Assembly (NCBI RefSeq): GCF_023073915.1
Contig: NZ_JADPKK010000022.1
Coordinates: 1,736,001 to 1,800,000, forward strand
Source of the DNA: Bradyrhizobium sp. 149
Lineage (GTDB): Bacteria > Pseudomonadota > Alphaproteobacteria > Rhizobiales > Xanthobacteraceae
Direction of reading: 5' to 3'
Length of the DNA stretch: 64,000 nt
Part shown: positions 28,462 through 36,318 of the stretch, in pieces
Position numbering within the stretch: position 1 is the stretch's first letter
Layout of the letters: each line of letters starts with the position of its first letter
Position numbers and translations under genes: made by a program
The notes under the pieces: model-generated
What the model saw: the letters and a program-made list of their open reading frames with translations, nothing else
What the model was told of the DNA's origin: nothing
Database searches by the model: none

Positions 28462-29229
28462 TCAGGCCGCGGGGGCAGGTTCGGGGCAATTGGTCAGCCG
28501 CGCCGGATTGCCGATTGCGGTGCAGCCGCCGGGTACGTCGCTGGTTACGACCGTGCCGGCGCCGATCTTTGCAAAATCGCCGATCCTGACGTCGCCGAGA
28601 ATAGTCGCGCCGGAGCCGATGAACACGCCGCGACCAATGCGAGGCGAGCGCGCCGGCAGTTCAGCGCTGCGACCTATGCTGACGTTCTGAAGGATGGTGG
28701 CCTCGTCACCGATCACCACATTGGCACCGATCACGATGCCGGTGGCGTGGTCGAGATACACGGACGATCCGAGGCTCGCTGCCGGATGAATGCTGACCTG
28801 CAGGACGTTCGACGCCTCGTTCTGAAACAGCAGCGCCGCGTCGCGATGGTCGTGATGCCAGAGCCAGCTCGAAACGCGCCAGGCTTGCAAGGCGACGTAG
28901 CCTTTGAAATGCAGCAGCGGCGCCATCAGCCCGGCGATGGCGGGATCGCGGAGCACGATGGCATGCAAGTCGCGGCCGGCCGCCTCGATCAGATCCGGGT
29001 GCGTGCGAAAGGCGTCGCGGGAAAATGTCGTGAAGCGCTCGCGTTCGGCCGCGCTGTCGCCAAGCCGGCGCCCGATCAAATCGGACAGTGCGGCGGTAAA
29101 ATCGTCATGGGCAAGGATGAGACCGACAAGAGCCTTGCCGAATATGGGGTCGGCTGCCGCTGCGCGCTGCGCCTCGCCGCGGATCTCCTGCCAGAGGCTC
29201 TCGCTCGCCATGATCGCAGCTTCCGTCAT
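28462..29229 (-). CDS. cysE: Serine O-acetyltransferase
   Basis: Makes O-acetylserine from serine and acetyl-CoA for cysteine biosynthesis. The 255-residue protein has an N-terminal helical SATase domain (about 10-115) and a C-terminal left-handed beta-helix (about 140-240) of hexapeptide repeats. The key ASNVLQVSIHPAASLG segment with catalytic His and the later DHATGIVIGANVVIGDEATILQNVSIG repeats are visible. The N-terminus contains two in-frame ATGs (29229 and 18 bases later); the longer was taken. It is divergent from the desaturase gene, with 312 bases between starts. Confidence 0.92.
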   Translation of the reverse strand: MTEAAIMASESLWQEIRGEAQRAAAADPIFGKALVGLILAHDDFTAALSDLIGRRLGDSAAERERFTTFSRDAFRTHPDLIEAAGRDLHAIVLRDPAIAGLMAPLLHFKGYVALQAWRVSSWLWHHDHRDAALLFQNEASNVLQVSIHPAASLGSSVYLDHATGIVIGANVVIGDEATILQNVSIGRSAELPARSPRIGRGVFIGSGATILGDVRIGDFAKIGAGTVVTSDVPGGCTAIGNPARLTNCPEPAPAA

Positions 29230-29541
29230 CGTTGCCGCCTGCGGTGTTTTGACGCTTCCTTCTCATTGGCGGATATACGCCGCCGTCAGCCCGCGCGCCA
29301 AGCTCCCCGTGAGGCTACGAGCTTGCATGCCAAGCAGCCCGGATCATATATATAGGGTCAGTCGAGTTCCCGGCCGAAGCTAAGGTCTCAGGTTCGTACT
29401 GCCGCACTGGGCTAGGGTTGTTCAGGCAAAGTATCTCGTTCAAGACCCCGCAGTGGTCCGCCATCCCCGGGTTTGTCGTGCACAGCGGCTCAGTGTGCCG
29501 AAGCGAATCCCGAATCCCGTCATCCAAGGTCACGCCAATAC
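29230..29541. other. Divergent intergenic region (cysE / desaturase)
   Basis: 312 bases between two divergent start codons. It contains an AT-rich stretch ATATATATAGGGTC near 29346. This could be part of a promoter, but no clear -35/-10 pair or operator was identified. Confidence 0.45.
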
Positions 29542-30705
29542 ATGTCGCCCAACGCCTCCGCCGACGACCAACACGACGACATCATGTATCCCTCCGCCCT
29601 GCCGTTCCTGCTGGTCCATCTCGGCTGCGTTGCAGCCATCTGGACCGGTGTTACCTGGCAGGCCATCGCGATCTGCGCCCTACTGTATGTCGTGCGCATG
29701 TTTGCAATCGGAGCAGGCTACCACCGCTATTTCTCCCATCGGGCTTTTGCGACCGGTCGGGCGTTTCAGTTCACCCTGGCCTGGCTCGCGCAAAGCACCG
29801 CGCAGAAGAGCGTTTTGTGGTGGGCGGCCAAGCATCGACACCATCATCTGCATTCCGACACCGAAAACGACGTGCATTCACCGCGTCACCGAGGCTTCCT
29901 CTACAGTCATCTCGGCTGGATTTTCTACCGAGAGCACGATGAGACCGACCTCGTGAAAGTCGGCGATTTCGCCGCCTATCCGGAACTGATGTGGCTGCAT
30001 CGGCTGGAACTGGTGCCGGCCGTTGCGCTGGCTGCGCTCTGCTTTCTGGTTGCAGGATGGTCCGGCCTCGTCGTCGGCTTCCTGTGGAGCACCGTGCTGG
30101 TGTATCACGCGACCTTCTGCATCAACTCCCTCGCCCACGTGCATGGACGCAAGCGCTACGTGACCGGCGATGATTCCCGCAACAACTGGCTGCTGGCGCT
30201 GTTCACCCTCGGTGAGGGCTGGCACAACAACCACCACGCCTACCAGAGCAGCGTGCGACAGGGCTTTCGCTGGTGGGAAATCGACGTGACCTATTACATC
30301 CTGAAGGTGCTGTCCTGGTGCGGCGTGGTCTGGAACATGAAGACGCCGCCCGAACAGGTGCTGCGCAACGAACAGGCGCTTGGCGCACGGGTCATCCATC
30401 GGGCGGCCCGCGAGCTTGCCGGACGGTTCGATGCGCAGACCCTGGCACACGCGATCTCGTCGGCGCTACGACGAGCCGATTTGGCCCAGTTGCAACTGCC
30501 AACGCTGCACGACATCCTCAATCGCGCGCATGAAGGCGTCGATGCGCTGACGCATCTGCATTTGCCGAAGATTCCGACCCGCGAGGAGTTTCTCGCCGAG
30601 GCCAGGGCGATGTTCGCGCGAACGCGATCACTCAATGAGATCGTGGACTACGCCTACGAACACTTCCTGGAGTCGGTTCGCGCGCAACTCGCGACGGCGC
30701 GCTGA
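29542..30705 (+). CDS. Acyl-CoA/acyl-lipid delta-9-type fatty acid desaturase
   Basis: Diiron membrane enzyme that introduces a cis double bond into fatty acyl chains. The 387-residue protein has three histidine boxes in order: HRYFSH, HRHHH and HNNHH, the pattern of the stearoyl-CoA desaturase family. Hydrophobic segments flank them (about 15-35, 40-60, 150-200). A hydrophilic C-terminal part (about 280-387) with helical content is longer than usual and has no recognised domain. The chosen ATG at 29542 precedes the first hydrophobic segment; ribosome site AAGG is 11 bases away. The substrate carrier (CoA or lipid) is not decidable. Confidence 0.9.
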   Translation: MSPNASADDQHDDIMYPSALPFLLVHLGCVAAIWTGVTWQAIAICALLYVVRMFAIGAGYHRYFSHRAFATGRAFQFTLAWLAQSTAQKSVLWWAAKHRHHHLHSDTENDVHSPRHRGFLYSHLGWIFYREHDETDLVKVGDFAAYPELMWLHRLELVPAVALAALCFLVAGWSGLVVGFLWSTVLVYHATFCINSLAHVHGRKRYVTGDDSRNNWLLALFTLGEGWHNNHHAYQSSVRQGFRWWEIDVTYYILKVLSWCGVVWNMKTPPEQVLRNEQALGARVIHRAARELAGRFDAQTLAHAISSALRRADLAQLQLPTLHDILNRAHEGVDALTHLHLPKIPTREEFLAEARAMFARTRSLNEIVDYAYEHFLESVRAQLATAR

Positions 30706-30776
30706 CCAAAACAATCCAGACAAGGCAGCCCAGAGATCGCGGCTGCCGGCCTCGCATTCCCAAAAACCAAACCGCC

Positions 30777-30797
30777 CGCCTGCGGGTTGCGCAGGCG
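30777..30797 (-). terminator. Hairpin between the desaturase and DUF2852 genes
   Basis: Seven-bp stem CGCCTGC / GCAGGCG with 7-base loop between convergent genes. On the minus strand it is followed after a few bases by TTTGGTTTTTGG, suggesting termination of the DUF2852 transcript; it could also serve the desaturase. Confidence 0.5.
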
Positions 30798-30866
30798 AGC
30801 GGCTCAGGGGCCATCAGGACTTTGGGGGCATGCGCCTGAAGGCTTTGAGAGGCGTCAGTCCCAAGA

Positions 30867-31358
30867 TCAACCTTGCTGCTGGTCGGTCGGCGGCGAGGTC
30901 GGGCGCGTCTTGTGCTGCGCCATGAACTGGTCGAACTCTTCCTTGTCCTTGGCGTGACGCAGACGGTCGAGGAAGTTCTTGAACTCGACCTGCTCCTCCT
31001 CGAGCCGCTGCAGCGTCTCGGTGCGGTACTCGTCGAAGGCACGGTTGCCGCTCGTGGGCGGGCCGAAGCCGAAGCCGAAACCGCGGCGCTCCATGCGGCC
31101 GCGCATCCGGTCCATCTTGTACTGCATCCGCTCCATCTTGTTCTGCCAGCGATCCTGGTTGCTCCAGCACGACATTCTTCTGCTCCCGAGTGTGAAAAAG
31201 AGAAGGGCAAGTCCGATCGGCCACCAGATGATGAAGCCGAGAATGGTCACGGCGATCCAGCCGGGGTGCCAGGGCGTCTCGAGCATGCGGGGACGCTCGT
31301 ACTGTTGCTGTTGGTCCGAAGGGCCGCGCCATCGATTGACATCAGCGGTGTAGGCCAT
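30867..31358 (-). CDS. DUF2852 small membrane protein
   Basis: 163-residue protein with one or two hydrophobic segments (about 30-55, WIAVTILGFIIWWPIGLALLFFTLGS). A Met/Arg-rich charged segment (RMQYKMDRMRGRMERR) and a helical C-terminus (TETLQRLEEEQVEFKNFLDRLRHAKDKEEFDQFM) follow. The function is unknown. The ATG at 31358 has GGAGAGG directly upstream and was preferred to an ATG 12 bases earlier. The upstream region has an exact inverted repeat (31393-31411) that also occurs, in variant form, at the divergent TetR gene start, indicating regulation by that repressor. Confidence 0.85.
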   Translation of the reverse strand: MAYTADVNRWRGPSDQQQQYERPRMLETPWHPGWIAVTILGFIIWWPIGLALLFFTLGSRRMSCWSNQDRWQNKMERMQYKMDRMRGRMERRGFGFGFGPPTSGNRAFDEYRTETLQRLEEEQVEFKNFLDRLRHAKDKEEFDQFMAQHKTRPTSPPTDQQQG

Positions 31359-31392
31359 TTCCCTCTCCATGACGGCATCAGCGCCGTTGTGA

Positions 31393-31411
31393 ATGTAAAT
31401 AACATTTACAT
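31393..31411. promoter_or_regulatory. Operator-like palindrome upstream of the DUF2852 gene
   Basis: ATGTAAAT, 3 bases, ATTTACAT: a perfect 8-bp dyad 34-53 bases upstream of the DUF2852 start codon. A related palindrome (ATGTGAAC, 3, CTTTACAT) overlaps the start of the TetR gene at 32217-32237. Shared ATGTRAA and TTTACAT half-sites make this a strong candidate operator. Confidence 0.75.
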
Positions 31412-31478
31412 AGGTAGATCATCCCGCGATTTTGTCAAGCCGACCGCCCAACAGGGCGGGCGAATTATTTGAGCAACT

Positions 31479-32219
31479 TTATTTCGGCTTGCCCCAGGGA
31501 CCACCGGGCGGCACACCGGAACCGGAGGACGCCTCCGGTGGCACCGGCGGCGGCTCGGCGCTTTTCGCCGGAGGGCGGCGATCGGTCGGGAAGCCGAGAC
31601 CGCGCAGATAGATCAGCACCTCGGCTTCGAGCAGTTCGTCCGGCGACATCGGCAGCTTTCGGCGCGCGGCGTCGCCGCGGGAGAACAGCGAGGCCACGCC
31701 ATGCGCCATCGACCAGATGTGCAGCGCCATCATCATCGCCGGCGGCCGCGGCGTGCCTGGCGGCGCCAGCGCGGCAAGCCGCTCCGCCGCGGCACGAATG
31801 ATGTTGAAAGCACGTTCGCTGGCGGCCTGGAGCGCCGGATTGGAATCCACCGGCACGCCCGATTCGAACATCGCATTGTAGAACGCAGGCTCCTCGCGGG
31901 CGAAGGCGAGATAGGCCCTGCCGACACGCTCGAACGCCGTGACGGTGTCGGGCCGGCCGTCGTCCCAGGCTGCGGTGAGGCGGGCCTCGAACTGCTCGAA
32001 GCCGCGCTGCGCGATCGAGGACAGCAGCTCGTCACGGTCGCGAAAATGCCGGTACGGTGCCGCTGCACTGACGCCGGCCATACGCGCGGCATCGGCAAAG
32101 GTGAAGCCGGCCGCGCCCTTTTCGGCGATCAGCCCGAGGGCAGCCTGCAACAGGGCTTCCTTCAGATTGCCGTGGTGATAGCCGCGCTCGGCGCGGCGCG
32201 TCTCCTTGCGCCAGCTCAT
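31479..32219 (-). CDS. TetR family regulator of DUF2852
   Basis: 246-residue TetR-type repressor. The helix-turn-helix is at about 20-65 (LLQAALGLIAEKGAAGFTFADAA, then VSAAAPYRHFRDRDELL). The C-terminal domain holds the family-typical WSMAHGVASLF segment. The tail is Pro/Gly-rich. The start ATG lies inside an inverted repeat related to the one upstream of the neighbouring DUF2852 gene, so autoregulation plus control of that gene is the likely arrangement. The gene lies upstream on the same strand, with 107 bases between it and the DUF2852 leader. Ligand unknown. Confidence 0.9.
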   Translation of the reverse strand: MSWRKETRRAERGYHHGNLKEALLQAALGLIAEKGAAGFTFADAARMAGVSAAAPYRHFRDRDELLSSIAQRGFEQFEARLTAAWDDGRPDTVTAFERVGRAYLAFAREEPAFYNAMFESGVPVDSNPALQAASERAFNIIRAAAERLAALAPPGTPRPPAMMMALHIWSMAHGVASLFSRGDAARRKLPMSPDELLEAEVLIYLRGLGFPTDRRPPAKSAEPPPVPPEASSGSGVPPGGPWGKPK

Positions 32220-32237
32220 GTGAACGACCTTTACATG
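32217..32237. promoter_or_regulatory. Operator-like palindrome at the TetR start codon
   Basis: CATGTGAAC, 3 bases, CTTTACATG; imperfect 9-bp arms (two mismatched pairs). It overlaps the ATG of the TetR gene, so binding should block its own transcription or translation initiation. Confidence 0.7.
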
Positions 32238-32297
32238 AGCCGGGCATGAAGGTCACTAGCCGCGACGGGTTTGATCAACCCGTATTTTCCGCAGTCA

Positions 32298-32330
32298 TTC
32301 CGGGGCGATGCCAAGCATCGAACCCCGGAA
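32298..32330 (-). repeat. REP-like palindromic hairpin
   Basis: Stem TTCCGGGG / CCCCGGAA enclosing a second stem CGATGC / GCATCG with a 3-base loop and a 2-base bulge. It is downstream of the YCII-like gene. The ATTCCGGGG core is the form seen in short dispersed palindromes of Bradyrhizobium genomes; it may also act as terminator. Confidence 0.55.
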
Positions 32331-32359
32331 CGATGCCAAGGCCTCGCAGCCCGGAAGGC

Positions 32360-32725
32360 CTAGCGGCCCGGGATCGGCAGCACCGGCATGACTTCGATGG
32401 CCTCGCCCGGGAAGATCGCAAAGTGCGGGTGGTTCTTGAACAGTTCTGCGGCGGCTTCCTGCGAGGCGGCGCGCACCACCGTGAAGCCTGTCAGCGCGTT
32501 GCTGACCTCGGTGACACCGCCGGCGTCGATCCTGCGGGTCTTGCCGAGCGGGCCGCCCATCTCGACGATGACGGCCTTGTGCTTTTCGACCCAGCCGTGC
32601 CAGGCGGCCATGCCCTCCTGCTCCTTTGCCTTCCGTTCAGCCTCAGGCATCGCGTGCCAGGCTGCCATTTTCGTGCCGGTCATGCTGCCGAGATAGACGG
32701 CGAGAAACGTGTGTTCGGTGCTCAT
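32360..32725 (-). CDS. YCII-related small protein
   Basis: 121-residue cytoplasmic protein with a ferredoxin-like fold expected. The segment AAWHAMPEAERKAKEQEGMAAWHGWVEKHK and the closing HFAIFPGEAIEVMPVLPIP are typical of YciI-type proteins. Function is not known; some members are dehydrochlorinase-like or appear with stress regulators. It is third in a minus-strand run of small proteins (cupin, SnoaL-like, YCII, YCII). Start codon ATG has a GGAGAC-type ribosome site. Confidence 0.75.
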   Translation of the reverse strand: MSTEHTFLAVYLGSMTGTKMAAWHAMPEAERKAKEQEGMAAWHGWVEKHKAVIVEMGGPLGKTRRIDAGGVTEVSNALTGFTVVRAASQEAAAELFKNHPHFAIFPGEAIEVMPVLPIPGR

Positions 32726-32791
32726 GGGGGTCTCCTCAGGTTTGGTGGATCGGGGAAAAATTCGGGACTTCGAATGCGGCCGCCGCCTTGA

Positions 32792-33199
32792 TTATTTGCT
32801 CTTCAGGTCGGCAAACCCGGCGGCAGCCTCCTGTACCTCCGGCGAGAAATCGACCATCTCCTGCACCTGGCGGATCTCGATGACTTCATTGGGCGACGCC
32901 GGGCACTTCTTCGCCCAGGCGATCGCCTCCGCGCGCGAGGCGACCTCGATCATCCAGTAGCCGCCCAGCACTTCCCTGGCTTCGGCGAATGGGCCGTCGG
33001 TCACAACAGGCTCGCCGGTTGCAAATGACACCCGCGCCCCCATCGACGGCGGATGCAGGCCGTCGAGCGTGATCAGCACGCCCGCGTCCATCAGCGCCTC
33101 GCTGTAGTGCATCACCGCCGCGACACGCTCGGGATCGGGTTGGACATCCGGCGGCGCGGTCTCGTAGCCGAGCGGGATCATCAGCATCATGAATCGCAT
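32792..33199 (-). CDS. YCII/DGPF domain protein
   Basis: 135-residue YciI-like protein with the DGPF signature (VVTDGPFAEARE). The order is MRFMMLMIP, then PPSMGARVSF, then the DGPF motif and GGYWMIEVASRAEAIAWAKKCP, matching the family. These small proteins commonly sit beside ECF42 sigma factors; here no sigma gene is adjacent, but another YCII gene is. Biochemical role unknown. Confidence 0.85.
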   Translation of the reverse strand: MRFMMLMIPLGYETAPPDVQPDPERVAAVMHYSEALMDAGVLITLDGLHPPSMGARVSFATGEPVVTDGPFAEAREVLGGYWMIEVASRAEAIAWAKKCPASPNEVIEIRQVQEMVDFSPEVQEAAAGFADLKSK

Positions 33200-33331
33200 G
33201 GAGCTTCCTTGCTTGCTGTGTCATTTCGGGCCGGCACGGCAGCCCGGACCGCCCGCCCTCACCTCCAAGACGAACAAACTCTGACGGAACCGACAGGTGA
33301 CGAAATTATTCTGAAGGCTGCTGGGCTGGCG

Positions 33332-33697
33332 CTAGCGCGGCTGCGGCAGGAAACGACCGTCCTGCCGGGCAGCGCCGAAATAGACCTCGATACGACGGAC
33401 CTTGCCGCCGGCGAAGGTAAAGAACTCCGTGTTCCGAAAGCTCCTGCCATCTGTCGCCAGGCAAAGATAGGTGACGAAGGCCTCGTCGCCCCGGACGAAG
33501 ATCCGCTCGATGTCATGCCGCGCGATCCAGCCGGTGTCCTTCCAGCAGCGCTCGAAATAGGCCGCCTTGTCGAGGTCGTCGTCGAACGGACTGATGAAGC
33601 GGAAATCGTCGGCCAAGGCATCGGCGACCCGTTGCCGGTCGTTGGCGAGATAGGCGGCGAACAGGCTTCGAATCAGGTGCTCGTGATGGTGGGGCAT
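33332..33697 (-). CDS. SnoaL-like/NTF2-fold protein
   Basis: 121-residue small protein of the NTF2-like superfamily. The pattern RSLFAAYLANDRQRVADALADDFRFISP, then TFAGGKVRRIEVYFG is typical of SnoaL-like proteins. No catalytic residue can be assigned. The start has an excellent ribosome site (AAGGAGGAGC). Directly upstream a perfect palindrome TTCAAAT-C-ATTTGAA (33710-33724) overlaps the leader. Confidence 0.8.
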   Translation of the reverse strand: MPHHHEHLIRSLFAAYLANDRQRVADALADDFRFISPFDDDLDKAAYFERCWKDTGWIARHDIERIFVRGDEAFVTYLCLATDGRSFRNTEFFTFAGGKVRRIEVYFGAARQDGRFLPQPR

Positions 33698-33709
33698 GGT
33701 CGCTCCTCC

Positions 33710-33724
33710 TTCAAATCATTTGAA
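33710..33724. promoter_or_regulatory. Perfect 15-bp palindrome before the SnoaL-like gene
   Basis: TTCAAAT C ATTTGAA, with 7-bp arms and a single centre base, 13 bases upstream of the start codon and adjacent to its ribosome site. Such short AT-rich dyads are usual for MarR/ArsR-type operators. No cognate regulator is adjacent. Confidence 0.6.
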
Positions 33725-33805
33725 GCTCCGATGGAAGACGACCCGCGCGCAGGCCTGCCGACATCGCACGCCGATTCCGTGCCGGCAACCCGCGGCAAAA
33801 TTGCC

Positions 33806-34186
33806 CTAGTCCGCCGTCCATCGCCGGGTCGCCGCGCTTGCTCCCTCCGGCAGAGCCTCGAAGACTGGCGAGGCCAGCACGGCATGGACGTGCAGCGTGG
33901 TCGTGCCCGAATTACGAAAACCGTGCTTGCGGCCGGAGGGAACCAGCAGCGATTGGCCGGCCGTCATCGTGACGCGCTCGGCCTCAATCCATATATCGGC
34001 CTCGCCCGCGCGCACGGTCAGCACCTCCTCGACCGGATGACTGTGCGTCGGCGCCCCGGCGCCGGGCGCGACCCATTGCTCGAAGATGCAGAGCGCGGCG
34101 GCGCCGTTGCGCGCGGATGTCAGCATCCGAGTCGTCACACCTGGCCGCCATTCCTCGAGCGGGATCGCACTGGGATCGATGAGCAT
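33806..34186 (-). CDS. Cupin-domain protein
   Basis: 126-residue single-domain cupin. The two metal-binding motifs are GAGAPTHSHPVEEVLTVRAGE (cupin motif 1; His48, His50, Glu54) and the later HGFRNSGTTTLHVHAVL (motif 2). It probably binds a metal and a small molecule; enzymatic role not known. The start ATG at 34186 was chosen because the frame upstream is unrelated sequence antisense to the adjacent SDR gene. It is divergent from that SDR gene. Confidence 0.8.
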   Translation of the reverse strand: MLIDPSAIPLEEWRPGVTTRMLTSARNGAAALCIFEQWVAPGAGAPTHSHPVEEVLTVRAGEADIWIEAERVTMTAGQSLLVPSGRKHGFRNSGTTTLHVHAVLASPVFEALPEGASAATRRWTAD

Positions 34187-34279
34187 GGCCAGAGGCCCTT
34201 TCTTGCCGGGACGAAAGCGAAGTAAAAGGAGCCGGCGCTCGCGCGCGACCGAATTTTCGGACACAGGACAGACTAGCAA

Positions 34280-35068
34280 ATGCCGCAAACCCCGCAAAAC
34301 GTCGCCCTCGTCACCGGAGCCGCGCGCGGCATCGGGCTTGCGACCGCGAAGAAGTTTCTGGCTGAGGGCTGGCGCGTGGCGCTGCTCGACATCGAGGGCG
34401 AGCTGCTCGGCCGCGCGGTCGCTGAGATCGGCCGGGACGAAGCCACGCTGGCGCTGACCTGCGACGTCTCGGACGCAGCCGCGGTCGCCGCCGCGATGAC
34501 GACGACCGAGCGGCGGTTTGGCCGGCTCGACGCGCTCGTCAACAATGCCGGCATTGCCGTGTTCGCGCCACTCATGGAGACAACAGAGACCGATTGGCGG
34601 CGCGTGCTCGAGGTCAACCTCACCGGCCCGTTCCTCTGCACCAAGGCGGCGGTGCCGCTGATGCGCGACGGCAATGGCGGCGCCATCGTCAACATCACCT
34701 CGATCTCGGCGGTGCGCGCCTCGACGCTTCGCTCGGCCTACGGCACCAGCAAGGCGGGCCTCGCGCACCTTACCAAGCAGCTCGCGGTCGAGCTCGCGTC
34801 CCTCAACATCCGCGTCAACGCGGTCGCGCCGGGGCCGGTCGATACCGCGATGGCGAAGCAGGTGCACACCAGGGAGATCCGCGCCGACTATCACGACGCC
34901 ATCCCGCTGAACCGCTACGGCCTGGAAGAGGAACTCGCAGAAGCCATCTACTTCCTGTGCTCGGAACGATCGAGCTACATCACCGGCCAGATTCTGGCCG
35001 TCGATGGCGGGTTCGATGCCGCGGGCATCGGCCTGCCGACGCTACGCGGCGAGCGGAGGAACGGGTAG
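34280..35068 (+). CDS. Short-chain dehydrogenase/reductase (SDR)
   Basis: 262-residue NAD(P)-dependent oxidoreductase. It has the TGAARGIG cofactor motif at the N-terminus, NNAG near residue 90, and the YGTSK catalytic motif (Tyr about 155, Lys 159). The C-terminal ITGQILAVDGGF ending is the classical SDR signature. The substrate cannot be read from sequence. The start codon is near a GGACAG-type leader. A repetitive element follows the stop. Confidence 0.92.
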   Translation: MPQTPQNVALVTGAARGIGLATAKKFLAEGWRVALLDIEGELLGRAVAEIGRDEATLALTCDVSDAAAVAAAMTTTERRFGRLDALVNNAGIAVFAPLMETTETDWRRVLEVNLTGPFLCTKAAVPLMRDGNGGAIVNITSISAVRASTLRSAYGTSKAGLAHLTKQLAVELASLNIRVNAVAPGPVDTAMAKQVHTREIRADYHDAIPLNRYGLEEELAEAIYFLCSERSSYITGQILAVDGGFDAAGIGLPTLRGERRNG

Positions 35069-35070
35069 AC

Positions 35071-35190
35071 CTGGCGTAGGTTGAATAGGCGAAGCGTAAC
35101 CCACCTCTTCTCGTGCGCGCCTGAAGTGCTGGGTCACGCCGAGCGGACTTCGCTTCGCGCAGCCGCTTCGGCTGGCCCGTCCTACGGAAT
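35071..35190. repeat. Bradyrhizobium-type dispersed repeat fragment
   Basis: Begins CGTAGGTTG and ends CCTACGG, with GGCGAAGCGTAACCCACC inside: a pattern of degraded inverted repeats I recognise from dispersed palindromic elements in rhizobial genomes. Non-coding and between the SDR and ClpP-like genes. A genome copy-number count would settle it. Confidence 0.45.
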
Positions 35191-35208
35191 CGAATTCGCG
35201 GAGGCTTC

Positions 35209-35661
35209 ATGCGACGCGCCACCTTCCTCCAAGTCTTGATCCTCCAAGCCTTGATGCTCGCATCCGCGCTGCTGGCCGCTACGCCTGTCTTCGCCGAAAT
35301 CCGCATCATCCAGTCGCCCGGCGGACAGGTCGGGCCGTTCCTCGATTTGTTCGAGAAGGTGCGCGAGAGCGGCGAGCGCGTGGTGATCGACGGCCCCTGT
35401 CTGTCCGCCTGCACGCTGTTGCTGAGCATCGTGCCGGGCGAACGGATCTGCGTCACCAAGCGTGCCGTGCTCGGCTTTCATGCGGCGCGTTCGGTCGACC
35501 GACATGGGCGCTTCTATGCGGAGCCGGAGGCATCTGAAGCGGTGCTCCAAGCCTATCCCGGCCCGGTGCACGACTGGATCAGCCGCCACGGCGGCCTCAC
35601 CTCGCGGTTGCTGTTGCTGAAGGGGCGCGACCTCGCCGCGATCTATTCGCGCTGCCGGTGA
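35209..35661 (+). CDS. Secreted ClpP-like protein (COG3904 type)
   Basis: 150-residue predicted exported protein. It has a signal peptide (about 5-29, ending VFAE), and a ClpP/crotonase-like core. SPGGQVGPF resembles the oxyanion strand, GPCLSACTLLL contains a candidate serine nucleophile flanked by two cysteines, and GFHAA the candidate His. Such periplasmic ClpP-like proteins are uncharacterised. The stop codon overlaps a possible ATG of the next gene (35659-35663). Proteolysis is a prediction from motif similarity only. Confidence 0.65.
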   Translation: MRRATFLQVLILQALMLASALLAATPVFAEIRIIQSPGGQVGPFLDLFEKVRESGERVVIDGPCLSACTLLLSIVPGERICVTKRAVLGFHAARSVDRHGRFYAEPEASEAVLQAYPGPVHDWISRHGGLTSRLLLLKGRDLAAIYSRCR

Positions 35662-35882
35662 TGATAAGCCGACGCAAGCGGTGTGCCCGGGTTGAATCCG
35701 GCGCTGTCCGGCGATTAGGCAGTTCTTCAAAATTCCGACTGGCCGGACGCGAAATCCGCTCAAGCGCTTCGCAATGCCTGCCCAATTTACGCGGTTTCCG
35801 GCTTCTCCCGACCGTCTATGATGGTGCCGGCCAGACTGGGGCCGCGGCGGCGTCATTTTCTCAGCAGTGGTCACAGACTAGA

Positions 35883-36272
35883 ATGGTTCCGCTTTTTCAG
35901 GACTACTCATTTTCAAACGGGTCGCAGGCCGTGCAGCCCCTCGATTTTCGCTACCGCCTGTCGGACCGGGGACGCATCGTCCTTGGCCCGCTGAGCTCCG
36001 AAGAGACCGTCGAATTCGAATTGCTGTCGCTGCGTGAGCGCGAAGGCCTGATGGACATCGTGTCCGAGCTGCGGCTGCTAGAGCTTTACGTGAAGTACGT
36101 CGGCTCTGGCGCAGGAATTGCGGGCGCGCCGACGGAGCCCAACCGGCAGGTGGGCGAGCCGCCGCGCCGGCGCAGACCGCCCGCACGCTCGGCAGGGCCG
36201 CTCAACTACATCGTCTCGATGATCGTCATCGCGAGTGTCAGCTTCACGCTCATCGCGTTGCTCGTGAGCTAG
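35883..36272 (+). CDS. Hypothetical C-terminal membrane-anchored protein
   Basis: About 129 residues from ATG 35883. It has a charged N-terminal domain (DFRYRLSDRGRIVLGPLSSEETVEFELLSLRE), a Pro/Arg-rich linker (PPRRRRPPARSAG) and a C-terminal transmembrane helix (about 105-128). A tail-anchored topology is likely. No family recognised. The frame is open back to 35658, where an ATG overlaps the previous stop (TGATG), but the added 74 residues are Arg/Ser-rich and unlike protein; the shorter start has no clear ribosome site. A hairpin follows. Confidence 0.6.
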   Translation: MVPLFQDYSFSNGSQAVQPLDFRYRLSDRGRIVLGPLSSEETVEFELLSLREREGLMDIVSELRLLELYVKYVGSGAGIAGAPTEPNRQVGEPPRRRRPPARSAGPLNYIVSMIVIASVSFTLIALLVS

Positions 36273-36277
36273 CAGAC

Positions 36278-36310
36278 AAGCGCGCCGGCGAAATTGCCGG
36301 TCACGCGCTT
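36278..36310 (+). terminator. Two-part hairpin between convergent genes
   Basis: Outer stem AAGCGCG / CGCGCTT and inner stem CCGGC / GCCGG with 3-base bulge, located 6 bases after the stop of the tail-anchored protein and 9 bases after the 30-residue small ORF. Probably a bidirectional terminator. Confidence 0.6.
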
Positions 36311-36318
36311 CGTGAGGC

